Virus record (IMG/VR): IMGVR_UViG_3300030116_005269 | Coordinates: 465 to 24,525 of that record | From: a virus | DNA: 24,061 bases | Strand: one strand, 5' to 3' | Shown here: positions 6,239 to 13,244 of the stretch, in pieces | How positions within the stretch are numbered: the stretch's first letter is position 1 | Layout of the letters: each line of letters begins with the position of its first letter | Translations under genes and position numbers: made by a program | The notes under the pieces: generated by a model | The model's database searches: none | Told to the model about the DNA's origin: nothing | What the model saw: the letters and a program-made list of their open reading frames with translations, nothing else

Positions 6239-7480
6239 TTAAGAGTTGTTTGGAAAAAATATTTGATCTTTTACAAAATAAGTGTCACTTTTAGCACTTA
6301 TAGTAAAGCAAACTTGTGCAGGTCCCGAATCATCACCTGTCATATCCTTAAACCATTTAGAGCCACCGTCCATAGATGGTGCTTGTATAAACCACCTACC
6401 ACGATTAGGGTGCATAAAGTAATGATGAAAATGACCCCATACAAGTAGATCTGCGTCTCCTACCGGCGTTCTACCCATAGATTGACCTGCAAACCATTTA
6501 ATACCTTTATCAAATGCAAACCTACCAGATTTTACTGAAACTCCGGAACGAAATTGGTGTCCGTGAGCAAATCCCACAATTTTACCTGAAATTTCTACTG
6601 TTGCTGACAACTCGTCGTCTGGTATATAAAATTTAACATGACCAAATGCTTTAGGGTTTTGTTCAAGTATTTCTTGTACTTGCTCAACAACTGCAACATC
6701 GTGATTGTCTGCAAAATCCGTGTAAGTTTTTCCGTTGTTTCTGTTTTCCCCGTGATTCCCGGCTATTGCACATACAACTACATTTTTAAATAATGGCGAC
6801 CACTCTGTCAAAGCTTTGACCATTATTCTACGAGCAACCTTAACTTGATCACGAAGATTCAGCTCGCCACCCCACTCTTGAGTCGGGTAATGCCCACTAC
6901 AATTTTCGATAATATCACCTAAAGATAATATGTATAAGTTTTGGATCTTCCTACCATTTTTGCGTTGTGTTTCTACATAATCAACAAAGTCAGGTATCAT
7001 TTGATTTAATCTTTCTACAATACCTTTTGTACCATCTCCATCCGGCTTGCCTAACTGCCAATCACTCCAACAAAAGACAATGCTATCGTCGGTGCTTGTT
7101 TGTAGCTTTTTAGGTTTCTTTGCTTTCTTTACTTCTTTTAGCAAAGCGTCGTAGTCAGGATCGTTAGGGTTTACTTTCCCACGAGATTGTATTCGTGCTT
7201 TGTAATAAAATAGTCGTTTCCCACCATCGACCATAGAATCCCAACTACGAACTTCTACCGGCTCTATAACCTCGTATTTCTTTGGATCAAGCTCAAGTTG
7301 TTCTAATATATCGTCAAAGACTTTTATATTACTATCTTCTTGAGGTTGCGAAGTTATTTCACCCTTACTCCCTTTGAGCCTATAACCCGGCTCAAAACCT
7401 TTAGGATGTACATTTTTAGATTTTCTTTTAGCGTTTGTTAAATCGCTTTTATTTTTATTATATTCGTCAAGACTTGACAT
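6239..7480 (-). CDS. Calcineurin-like metallophosphoesterase
   Basis: 413 residues with the five metallophosphoesterase blocks in order: FCWSDWQLGK (137-145; D140 and Q142 where many relatives have DxH), SLGDIIEN (186-193), AGNHGE (240-245), AHGHQF (305-310) and WGHFHHYF (348-355). These bind two metal ions and cleave phosphoesters. The first 125 residues are a basic, probably flexible region followed by a Lys-rich stretch (KEVKKAKKPKKL). Similar enzymes are common in actinophages, often near packaging or tail genes; the substrate is unknown. The gene overlaps the upstream HTH-like gene by 14 bases. The family call is strong, the biological role is not. Confidence 0.88.
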   Translation of the reverse strand: MSSLDEYNKNKSDLTNAKRKSKNVHPKGFEPGYRLKGSKGEITSQPQEDSNIKVFDDILEQLELDPKKYEVIEPVEVRSWDSMVDGGKRLFYYKARIQSRGKVNPNDPDYDALLKEVKKAKKPKKLQTSTDDSIVFCWSDWQLGKPDGDGTKGIVERLNQMIPDFVDYVETQRKNGRKIQNLYILSLGDIIENCSGHYPTQEWGGELNLRDQVKVARRIMVKALTEWSPLFKNVVVCAIAGNHGENRNNGKTYTDFADNHDVAVVEQVQEILEQNPKAFGHVKFYIPDDELSATVEISGKIVGFAHGHQFRSGVSVKSGRFAFDKGIKWFAGQSMGRTPVGDADLLVWGHFHHYFMHPNRGRWFIQAPSMDGGSKWFKDMTGDDSGPAQVCFTISAKSDTYFVKDQIFFPNNS

Positions 7481-7703
7481 ATTGTTCCATAGTATTTCTC
7501 AAAGCTGTTCTAATAGAGTCTATGGACAAAGGACAATTTTTCTCTTCAATTAACCATTTTGCTGCTGTTTGTGCGGGTACACCTTTTAATTTCACGCCCT
7601 CACAAGCTTCTATCCACGCAGCCCTGTTAGACTCGTTTTGCTCTCGCCACGCCGTTGATCTTCTTGTGGGTTGAGATGATGCATACTCTTCTAAAGAAGA
7701 CAA
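7467..7703 (-). CDS. Small HTH-like protein, possibly DNA-binding
   Basis: 78 residues, TTG start with AGAGGA 6 bases upstream. The core (TAWREQNESNRAAWIEACEG, then GVPAQTAAKWLIEEKNCPLSIDSIRTALRN) has the look of short helices around a helix-turn-helix, with AAKWL and the C-terminal SIDSIRTALRN as candidate recognition elements. It could be a small-terminase-like protein or a transcription factor; neither is proved, and no large terminase is present. Its first seven residues, MSSLEEY, nearly repeat the MSSLDEY opening of the next gene. Confidence 0.6.
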   Translation of the reverse strand: MSSLEEYASSQPTRRSTAWREQNESNRAAWIEACEGVKLKGVPAQTAAKWLIEEKNCPLSIDSIRTALRNTMEQYVKS

Positions 7704-7705
7704 AA

Positions 7706-7939
7706 TTATTCCTCTTCTGCTTGAGTTGGTGCTGTTTTTTGTGCGCCAATATCATTTAACACTTGATTTAAAGCATTGTTTTGTACTTTTAGCTCACTAT
7801 TTCTCAACTCAAGATTAGCTATTTTATTAGCAGTATCTTGCACTATTTCTTTATATGTTTTGTTTTCTGCTAACAAACGATTAACTAAGTCCGCTGTTTG
7901 TTCAGGGGATAGTTCTTGTTGTTGTTCTGGATTAGCCAT
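7706..7939 (-). CDS. Coiled-coil protein, 77 aa
   Basis: MANPEQQQELSPEQTADLVN leads into a long heptad-patterned helix (LLAENKTYKEIVQDTANKIANLELRNSELKVQNNALNQVL region) and ends in an acidic AEEE tail. It probably forms a dimeric or trimeric coiled coil; scaffold, chaperone or structural adaptor are possible. AAGG lies 6 bases before a TAAGGT that precedes the ATG. It is the first gene after a 71-base gap holding a hairpin and promoter-like hexamers, and so opens the operon through the metallophosphoesterase. Confidence 0.6.
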   Translation of the reverse strand: MANPEQQQELSPEQTADLVNRLLAENKTYKEIVQDTANKIANLELRNSELKVQNNALNQVLNDIGAQKTAPTQAEEE

Positions 7940-7966
7940 ACCTTACCTTTCAACTATTTATACATC

Positions 7967-7993
7967 AGTATATTCATTATTATATACACTCAA
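7967..7993 (-). promoter_or_regulatory. Candidate promoter upstream of the coiled-coil gene
   Basis: TTGAGT and TATACT are separated by 15 bases, short of the usual 17, and TATAAT occurs within the spacer. The DNA is AT-rich, so chance hexamers are expected; support comes from the position in the only sizeable gap between the oxygenase cassette and the next gene group. Confidence 0.3.
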
Positions 7994-8009
7994 GAAGACA
8001 TTTTCTTGA
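7990..8009 (-). terminator. Hairpin after the 49-aa gene, terminator-like without a clear U tract
   Basis: A perfect 7-bp inverted repeat, TCAAGAA / TTCTTGA, with a 6-base loop starts one base after the TAA of the 49-aa gene. The sequence downstream on the minus strand is GTGTATATAAT, not a T run, so it could be a weak terminator, an RNA-stabilising 3' hairpin or a processing site. Confidence 0.4.
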
Positions 8010-8010
8010 T

Positions 8011-8160
8011 TTATGAAGAAGTTTTTTTAGATTCCTCTTTACCGTAAATTTCGTTAAATGGTTGGTCACTAAGGGGTTGATCTACAATACTTCTTGGTGA
8101 TCTGTCCGTTATTTTGCTTTTTTTAAGCAAATCATATTCTAAGTTGTAGTTATTTACCAT
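8011..8160 (-). CDS. Small hypothetical protein, 49 aa
   Basis: MVNNYNLEYDLLKKSKITDR opens a 49-residue hydrophilic protein, ending KEESKKTSS. No Cys, no membrane segment and no recognised motif. It starts 6 bases after the ferredoxin stop, with only a weak GAG upstream, and ends next to the hairpin, so it appears to be the last gene of the oxygenase/ferredoxin operon. Confidence 0.55.
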   Translation of the reverse strand: MVNNYNLEYDLLKKSKITDRSPRSIVDQPLSDQPFNEIYGKEESKKTSS

Positions 8161-8166
8161 AATACT

Positions 8167-8430
8167 CTATGGTACTATAAAAATACATTCTCCCGGGCAT
8201 TCCTCTGCTGCTTCGGTCACTAAATCCTCTTGACCTTTAGGTACTCGTGCTAACCCCTCTGCGCCCTGATCGTTGTTGTGTATTTCGCTAAAAATTTTTA
8301 ATTCACCAAAATTACCAACTACTTCTTGAACATAAGCTAAACCGTCATTTTGCATAACAAAAACATCAGGTGCTATTTCAGCGCAAAGTCCGTCACCTGT
8401 GCAAAGATCTTGATCTATCCATACTTTCAT
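8167..8430 (-). CDS. Actinobacterial-type [3Fe-4S] ferredoxin
   Basis: 87 residues, close to family length. The opening MKVWIDQDLCTGDGLCAEIA with PDVF, the AEGLARVP segment and the ending AAEECPGECIFIVP are, in my memory, very like small ferredoxins of Actinobacteria that serve cytochrome P450s and other oxygenases. Cluster residues visible are C10, C16 and C78 followed by Pro; D13 stands where a fourth Cys would be in a [4Fe-4S] type, so a [3Fe-4S] cluster, or a [4Fe-4S] with Asp ligand, is expected. C82 is extra but usual in this subgroup. It overlaps the preceding DUF6065-like gene by 4 bases (ATGA), so it is co-translated with the modification cassette. No reductase or P450 is seen here; it may plug into host partners. 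Confidence 0.9.
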   Translation of the reverse strand: MKVWIDQDLCTGDGLCAEIAPDVFVMQNDGLAYVQEVVGNFGELKIFSEIHNNDQGAEGLARVPKGQEDLVTEAAEECPGECIFIVP

Positions 8431-9173
8431 TGAAACCTATTCTTGTTAATCTGTCTGTACCCACCTGTCATTTTACTTCTTAATTTAAAACTTTCGTCCC
8501 TTATAGCGTGATCGTGTTTTTCATCCCACTTACTAACTACAAGATTCTTTTTTTCTCTTTTAAAAGGTATTACATGTAAAAACGGCATACCTCTTTTAAT
8601 TAATCTTTCACCCTCACTATGCCATACGCTAGGAAAATTTACTTGATGGAAAGTGTCTGTTTCTACAACACCCGGAAACAAAGTAAAATCTTTATTAGGG
8701 TGTAGTTGCGGTTGTAAAAATAGTGTTGACCAACCCGGTGGTGTCCAAAAAAACCACGGGCTAGTAAACTTTACAGCTCTACGATAATCATTTCTTTCAA
8801 AAGGATATGTGCTAAATTGTTGCTCGTCATGAAACTCTAAAGTACTTCCTATGCCATTGTCGTCACTAAAGTTAGTTTCAAAATGGAAAGTTTCACCTAC
8901 TCTTTGTATTAACATATCACACCAAAAAGGAATAATATAACCTTCTGTGAAGTAATCAACAACAGCAGGACACTTCTTTATTGTATGCAAATTCAAATCT
9001 TTTATAAGAGAACTCATAATAGGAAATGGTTTGTGATTGTCTTGTTGAAGATCTAAAGGTAGTTTTTTAAACCACTCCGGTATCATTTGACTTGCAGGTA
9101 CAGGTGGTGCTATGTCGGGTAATGCAGGTATAATACTTGCAAACTCTATATTATTTTTTTTTACCCACCTCAT
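8427..9173 (-). CDS. DUF6065-like protein B
   Basis: 248 residues. It shares with the protein at 10478-11296 a core of KFTSPWFFWTPPGWSTLFLQ (about 137-156), then VVETDTFHQVNFP, WHSEGE and RGMPFLHVIPFKRE. The conserved VETDxxHQ and HxxGE pieces could supply metal or substrate ligands in a jelly-roll-like fold, but this is inference. From memory the TPPGWS...VETD...IPF pattern belongs to DUF6065, found in bacteria and marine phages and uncharacterised. It lies between a short oxygenase-like gene (ATGA overlap) and the ferredoxin (ATGA overlap), so a joint role in one modification reaction is plausible. Confidence 0.65.
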   Translation of the reverse strand: MRWVKKNNIEFASIIPALPDIAPPVPASQMIPEWFKKLPLDLQQDNHKPFPIMSSLIKDLNLHTIKKCPAVVDYFTEGYIIPFWCDMLIQRVGETFHFETNFSDDNGIGSTLEFHDEQQFSTYPFERNDYRRAVKFTSPWFFWTPPGWSTLFLQPQLHPNKDFTLFPGVVETDTFHQVNFPSVWHSEGERLIKRGMPFLHVIPFKREKKNLVVSKWDEKHDHAIRDESFKLRSKMTGGYRQINKNRFQ

Positions 9174-9676
9174 TTTTCACCTGTAAAAAACCAATGTTCC
9201 GGCTCAACAAAATGAAAAAACGCAGCCCCTACACCATTGTTATCTACATTTGGAAAAGGCGGTCGCCAATGTTCTTGTTCTTCACCGTAAAATGCTAAGG
9301 CTTGATTTGGTTTCAAAATATATTCTCGACCTTCTACAATTAAAGGCCAATCCGTATCACTATACAAATGTAAATCTATTGTATATGTACAAGCATTGTT
9401 GTCTTTGTGTTTTACTAATTCAGCAAGCTCGCCCTCATAATGACAGGCTAAAGCATAGCTAGGTAATAGGGTAGGGGATTGGAACACATCTCTAGCAACC
9501 GCTACTGATCTGTTAAAGTACGGCATAATCGCACGCCATAAATCACTACTACACCCATACCTACCAAAAAATTCGTTGTATTCAAAGTTTTTGTAATTTC
9601 TTTTTACTAGTCCAACAAGACGATTAAAAATATCTTGTGGGAATAGTTCTTCAATTAGTATTTCTTTTCTTTCCAT
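9170..9676 (-). CDS. Short 2-oxoglutarate/Fe(II) oxygenase-like protein (HKD type) 2
   Basis: 168 residues. H90-K-D92 (in LVKHKDNNACTYTIDLHLYS) and H136 (in GEEQEHWRPPFP) form the HxD...H iron triad of a double-stranded beta-helix oxygenase, with GREYILKPNQALAFYG between. The C-terminal strand is VGAAFFHFVEPEHWFF. It is a clear paralogue of the protein at 12010-12567: HKD, ending strands and the 46-residue spacing between the two His are the same. A typical 2-oxoglutarate-binding Arg or Lys is not obvious after H136 (R138 is near). The substrate is unknown. It overlaps the preceding gene by 22 bases and the next by 4. Confidence 0.7.
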   Translation of the reverse strand: MERKEILIEELFPQDIFNRLVGLVKRNYKNFEYNEFFGRYGCSSDLWRAIMPYFNRSVAVARDVFQSPTLLPSYALACHYEGELAELVKHKDNNACTYTIDLHLYSDTDWPLIVEGREYILKPNQALAFYGEEQEHWRPPFPNVDNNGVGAAFFHFVEPEHWFFTGEK

Positions 9677-10485
9677 AATTTCTGTTTCTTTGGTACTAGT
9701 CTTCTTGGTCTTCTACTCAAAGCTTCGGGATATAATTGATTAGTATCTCTACGATTAACTGAGGATTGACTAATCAAATTCCATTGTTTACTAAACTCCT
9801 CGTTCCACGGTACATATTCTAGTTTTACCGGTTTAGAGAATAATAAATTAAACATAATTACATCGTGATTTAATAAACACTCTTCACGATCAAGATCAAC
9901 CCACTCAAAAGCCCAAGATAAACCTCTAGACCAAGAGTGTATAGGCATAAATCCGGGTATTGTACTAATAGGTAAATCTTTACCCACATTTCTATCACTA
10001 GGTAGTACATCCATCCATACTTCCGGATCGTCACAAAATAACATAACCGGCATAGATATTTGCATAGTAGGTACTCCCGGTCTAGCCCAACCTTCTTTTT
10101 CTTCAACAATAAGCTGATTAAAAGGTCCGTGGTGTTTTACATTACCGTAAAAATGTGCGTTAAAATCAAAACCACCGTATCTATCTACATCGTCAGCCAA
10201 TTCATTTTTTCTCATTTTGATTTTTACATAACTATATGGAAAGTTAACTTCATATAATCTATTTCTCATAAATTGTGTAGATACACAACCATTAGGGGCT
10301 TTTACAAACTTTTTAGGTAGTTCATAATTAACTGAGGGTAAAGCATTACTTTCCTCATTTTCTAATTGACCCCATTGTAAATTAGGTACGGGTACTGTGT
10401 ATGCAACCCTAGGTGCGCTTCTGCTTATATCTTTCATAGGCTTTGACCATATATCAGTAATTCTAGGTATTGGACATTTACTCAT
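9655..10485 (-). CDS. Divergent DUF6065-like protein C
   Basis: 276 residues, GGGGG 6 bases before the ATG. No signature as clear as in the neighbours, but the order of blocks is similar: ISMPVMLFCDDPEVWMDVLP where they have the PPGWS block, IPGFMPIHSWSRGLSWAFEW where they have PGVVETD, and IMFNLLFSKPVKLEYVPWNE where they have TPLIQVIPYKR. I therefore place it as a distant third member. It has lost the TPPGWS and VETDxxHQ residues, so it may be a non-catalytic partner or have another substrate. The basic C terminus (RRPRRLVPKKQKLWKEKKY) could bind nucleic acid or a membrane. Overlaps at both ends indicate co-translation. Confidence 0.5.
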   Translation of the reverse strand: MSKCPIPRITDIWSKPMKDISRSAPRVAYTVPVPNLQWGQLENEESNALPSVNYELPKKFVKAPNGCVSTQFMRNRLYEVNFPYSYVKIKMRKNELADDVDRYGGFDFNAHFYGNVKHHGPFNQLIVEEKEGWARPGVPTMQISMPVMLFCDDPEVWMDVLPSDRNVGKDLPISTIPGFMPIHSWSRGLSWAFEWVDLDREECLLNHDVIMFNLLFSKPVKLEYVPWNEEFSKQWNLISQSSVNRRDTNQLYPEALSRRPRRLVPKKQKLWKEKKY

Positions 10486-11296
10486 CTATAACCCCCTCTT
10501 CTTTCCATATCTTTTTATTTTGTTGCGTAAGCCAACGGTAAAAACCGTTTTGTCTTGTTCTTTCCGCAGACCTGCTTTTTGAGTAATAAAGTTTGTCTAA
10601 ATCATCCATATCTCTACTTTCGTAGTCTTTTAAATCAAAACCACTTCTCTTGTAGGGTATTACTTGTATTAGAGGCGTACCCTGTCTAAATGTTTTTTCA
10701 CCAACTCCGTGATATATAAAAGGTATATTCATTTGATGATAAGAGTCAGTTTCTACAAGACTAGGCATAATTTCTATTTCCCAAATACGATGATACCACG
10801 GCTGAGTTATGATAACTGACCAACCCGGTGGTGTCACTATATCCCACGGATTTGTAAATTTTAATGCTGTGTTAAAACTTGTAGGTTGAAAAGGCATATT
10901 ACCTATGGACGCGGGATCGTGATATGTAATAGTTTCATTGTAAGCGTGCTTGTTGTACCAATTAAATCCTGTTTGCTTATTATGACTAATTTTAAGATCA
11001 AGCCATAAAGGTATAATATATCCCGCCGTCATCATATCTTTTACAGTAGGACATTTTTTTAAAGAATTATCTTTGTAAGGAACTGTATTCCAACTATCGT
11101 CGTCTTCTCTTAACTCTGTCCACTCTCTTTGTAAATGTTTGTACCAAGCAGGTATAAACTCTTTAGCAGGACGAGGTGGAGCTAGATCAACATATTCAGG
11201 ATCACCTGTAAGGAATAGGATTTTATCGTCGCCAACTTTATGTTTTTTGACTTCTAAAAATCTACTATATTCTTTTCGTTCCCACCATTTAGCCAT
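10478..11296 (-). CDS. DUF6065-like protein A
   Basis: 272 residues. Core blocks shared with the 248-aa protein are: KKCPTVKDMMTAGYIIPLWLD, LKFTNPWDIVTPPGWSVII, PSLVETDSYHQMNIPF, YHGVGE and GTPLIQVIPYKRS. Conserved His in DSYHQ and YHGVGE, with Asp/Glu in VETD, could form a metal or substrate site. The N-terminal APPRPAKEFIPAWYK region also matches the APPVPASQMIPEWFK region of the paralogue. Its ATG overlaps the methyltransferase stop (TAATG). Cellular role unknown; in marine phages such proteins tend, in my recollection, to sit beside 2-oxoglutarate oxygenases, as here. Confidence 0.65.
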   Translation of the reverse strand: MAKWWERKEYSRFLEVKKHKVGDDKILFLTGDPEYVDLAPPRPAKEFIPAWYKHLQREWTELREDDDSWNTVPYKDNSLKKCPTVKDMMTAGYIIPLWLDLKISHNKQTGFNWYNKHAYNETITYHDPASIGNMPFQPTSFNTALKFTNPWDIVTPPGWSVIITQPWYHRIWEIEIMPSLVETDSYHQMNIPFIYHGVGEKTFRQGTPLIQVIPYKRSGFDLKDYESRDMDDLDKLYYSKSRSAERTRQNGFYRWLTQQNKKIWKEEGVIDE

Positions 11297-12009
11297 TATT
11301 CCATCAACACCATTGCTTGTTCTACTATTTTTAAATTGTCGTCTGGAAAATCACCTGTATATTGGTTTCTTAAAGATATAGCATTTGTATCTTTATCCCA
11401 ATGGATTATTTTATAAGTTGTAAAAGGTTGTGCTTTCAAATCGTCAATTTTGTCGTCTATATTATCCATAAGATCGGGTGTCCAACTAATAATAACTTTC
11501 ATATCGGGATTGTCTGCAATAGTATCTACACAACCGTCAAGAACATCTAGTTCGCTACCATTTGTAGTTATGACTAACAGATCAAGATCTGTTAAATCTA
11601 AGCTATCTACTGTAATAACCTCAACTGCTTGTTCACCCTCACCAAAATCAACATCTAGTTTTGCACCAGATTTGTTATTGTCAAAGTAGTACATTGTACC
11701 GCTACGACTTGTGCTTGCACAAGCTTTGTTTATATTTGTAGCGCTAGAACAATTTGTTTCTAAATCTGCAAATCTTGAAGTTATTGGCTCAACATTTATT
11801 ACTTCTTTACCATTTGAAGTAAGCACTTTACTTGCTACTCCTACTCCTGCACCAACAAATAATGCTTTGTCAATATTTGTAATGTTTTCATTTACATAAA
11901 ATTCTAAAGAAGGATCAAGTGTAAGCCTGTTGTTCATTAATAGTTGTTCAGCCCTATCACTTGCGTCGTATTCTATTGATTCCCCCACACTTAAATCTAT
12001 TTCTACCAT
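11296..12009 (-). CDS. FkbM-type SAM-dependent methyltransferase
   Basis: 237 residues. ALFVGAGVGVASKVLTSNG (49-67) is the glycine-rich SAM motif I, VINVEPITSRFADLETN gives the acidic residue of strand 2 (E74), and VEVITVDSLDLTDLDLLVITTNGSELDVLDG (129-159 region) matches the FkbM pattern TLDsl....DlLKIDvEGaElevL.G. The Asp of the usual KIDVEG is replaced by Thr (ITTNGSE), so acceptor or metal handling may differ. FkbM enzymes O-methylate sugars and polyketides. Placement between the oxygenases and the DUF6065-like genes suggests it methylates the product of the cassette, perhaps a hydroxyl group or sugar. Confidence 0.7.
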   Translation of the reverse strand: MVEIDLSVGESIEYDASDRAEQLLMNNRLTLDPSLEFYVNENITNIDKALFVGAGVGVASKVLTSNGKEVINVEPITSRFADLETNCSSATNINKACASTSRSGTMYYFDNNKSGAKLDVDFGEGEQAVEVITVDSLDLTDLDLLVITTNGSELDVLDGCVDTIADNPDMKVIISWTPDLMDNIDDKIDDLKAQPFTTYKIIHWDKDTNAISLRNQYTGDFPDDNLKIVEQAMVLME

Positions 12010-12567
12010 TTAGTACCAATCTTTCTTAATTTCTGTATAGTGACGACCGGACGGAAATACCGGCTCACCACCACTAAATTCACCTAAAACAAAGTGGTAG
12101 TTGTCTGGTCGTGCATAATTAAAGTATAGCGCAACAGTCACTCCTCCCGGATTTTGTAATCGACCGTGATCTGTTTGTTGTCCTTCATAAGCTAAAGCCT
12201 CTTCGTCTGCTAATACTATTTCTCTACCATTTACATTCATGTTCCAACCGCTCTCGCTGTAGTAGTTGTACATAATTGTAAACTCAACAGGATCTGTATC
12301 TTTATGCACAGGATAGTTTGCATTAGTTTCATACCAATTTAAAGTAGCAAAGGTAGGAAGTAAATTGGGAACATCAAAGACTTCTCTTGCTTTGTCAATA
12401 CTAAATATATGGTACATATCGAGTTCGGGACAAGTCTTTTTCATCATACCTGTTTCGTGTCTTTCCCAAGTTTGATCGTCATAGTAAGGCGACTCATTGT
12501 CTAACCAATGTCGCATTTCTTCTACTTGATTTCCCTTAAATAAATCTGTGATGATTATTGCATCCAT
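12010..12567 (-). CDS. Short 2-oxoglutarate/Fe(II) oxygenase-like protein (HKD type) 1
   Basis: 185 residues from the ATG at 12567, chosen because AGAGGA lies 5 bases before it; ATGs at 12573 (ATGA overlap with the upstream stop) and 12630 are alternatives, the last less likely because it only extends into the neighbour. H88-K-D90 (in YPVHKDTDPVEFTIMYNYY) and H134 (in GQQTDHGRLQNPGGVTVALYF) give an HxD...H iron triad with NVNGREIVLADEEALAYEG between them. It is paralogous to the 168-aa protein near 9170. R136 may take the 2-oxoglutarate contact. The substrate is unknown; the small size suggests a minimal oxygenase or cupin-type enzyme. Confidence 0.7.
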   Translation of the reverse strand: MDAIIITDLFKGNQVEEMRHWLDNESPYYDDQTWERHETGMMKKTCPELDMYHIFSIDKAREVFDVPNLLPTFATLNWYETNANYPVHKDTDPVEFTIMYNYYSESGWNMNVNGREIVLADEEALAYEGQQTDHGRLQNPGGVTVALYFNYARPDNYHFVLGEFSGGEPVFPSGRHYTEIKKDWY

Positions 12568-12569
12568 TT

Positions 12570-13244
12570 TCATCCTCTTGGTAAATAAAAATCTGGTAAT
12601 CCATCTGTGTCTATTTGATGACCTAACCATGTGACTATTGCATACTTAGTACCACTAATTATAGGCATAGCCCTATGGGAATAAGCGTAATTGCTAGGAA
12701 ACAAAACTAAAGCAGGTTTATCGGGTTTAACATTTTCGTCAAAGTGTATGAAATATGTACCGCCACCCTCATACTCAGTAGGATTTAAAAGTATTAGCGC
12801 ACTTAAATATCTAGGCATGTGTGGTGCATAATCACAATGAGCTTTATATTCTTGACCGCCCTGATAACGCAATAAAGTATATCCCTCATCAAACATAATT
12901 GGAAACTCATACTTTTTAGTGTATTCATTTACATACTCACTTAACTTTTGTGTGAGTAAGTCTTGTAAGTTAGCTATATCTCTAAAATACTTGTCATTAC
13001 CATTTTTAACGGACTCTCTGTATAGTCTTGATTCTTTAGGTAAAAAGTAATGTTCAGTAATACCAAAAGTCTTATTTGACCTAATATCTCCGCCTTTGTG
13101 TCCTTTACCAACGGACGCATCTTTAAAACCTAATTCAAATGTTTCGTCTTGATCAATATCTTCACATATTTTTATAATTGTTTTAGCTTGATCTTCTGTA
13201 ATGAAATCCTCATAGATTTCAACACAACCCATAATTTTTTTCAC
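12570..13244 (-). CDS. Prolyl-4-hydroxylase-like 2OG/Fe(II) oxygenase
   Basis: 224 residues. H136-C-D138 (in EYKAHCDYAPHMPRYLSALI), H190 (in SNYAYSHRAMPI) and K200 (in SGTKYAIVTWLGHQ) are the iron triad and 2-oxoglutarate-binding basic residue, in the spacing of prolyl 4-hydroxylase superfamily members; EYEGGGTYF is the usual GGxxxF strand. It should hydroxylate a peptide or small-molecule substrate using O2 and 2-oxoglutarate, releasing succinate and CO2. It overlaps the preceding oxygenase by 4 bases (ATGA). Related genes are frequent near tail genes in marine phages; the target here is unproven. Confidence 0.85.
   Translation of the reverse strand: MKKIMGCVEIYEDFITEDQAKTIIKICEDIDQDETFELGFKDASVGKGHKGGDIRSNKTFGITEHYFLPKESRLYRESVKNGNDKYFRDIANLQDLLTQKLSEYVNEYTKKYEFPIMFDEGYTLLRYQGGQEYKAHCDYAPHMPRYLSALILLNPTEYEGGGTYFIHFDENVKPDKPALVLFPSNYAYSHRAMPIISGTKYAIVTWLGHQIDTDGLPDFYLPRG

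Noticed and set aside
7955-7962. TATAAATA on the minus strand, the T4 late promoter consensus.
   Set aside because: The same octamer appears by chance inside genes of this AT-rich window (for example near 15040 and 19305), and no T4-type late regulators are visible.
12568-12630. An ATG at 12630 extending the short oxygenase upstream by about 20 residues.
   Set aside because: The added residues only read the neighbour's end in another frame, and the ATG at 12567 has AGAGGA at correct distance; the paralogue also starts near that point.
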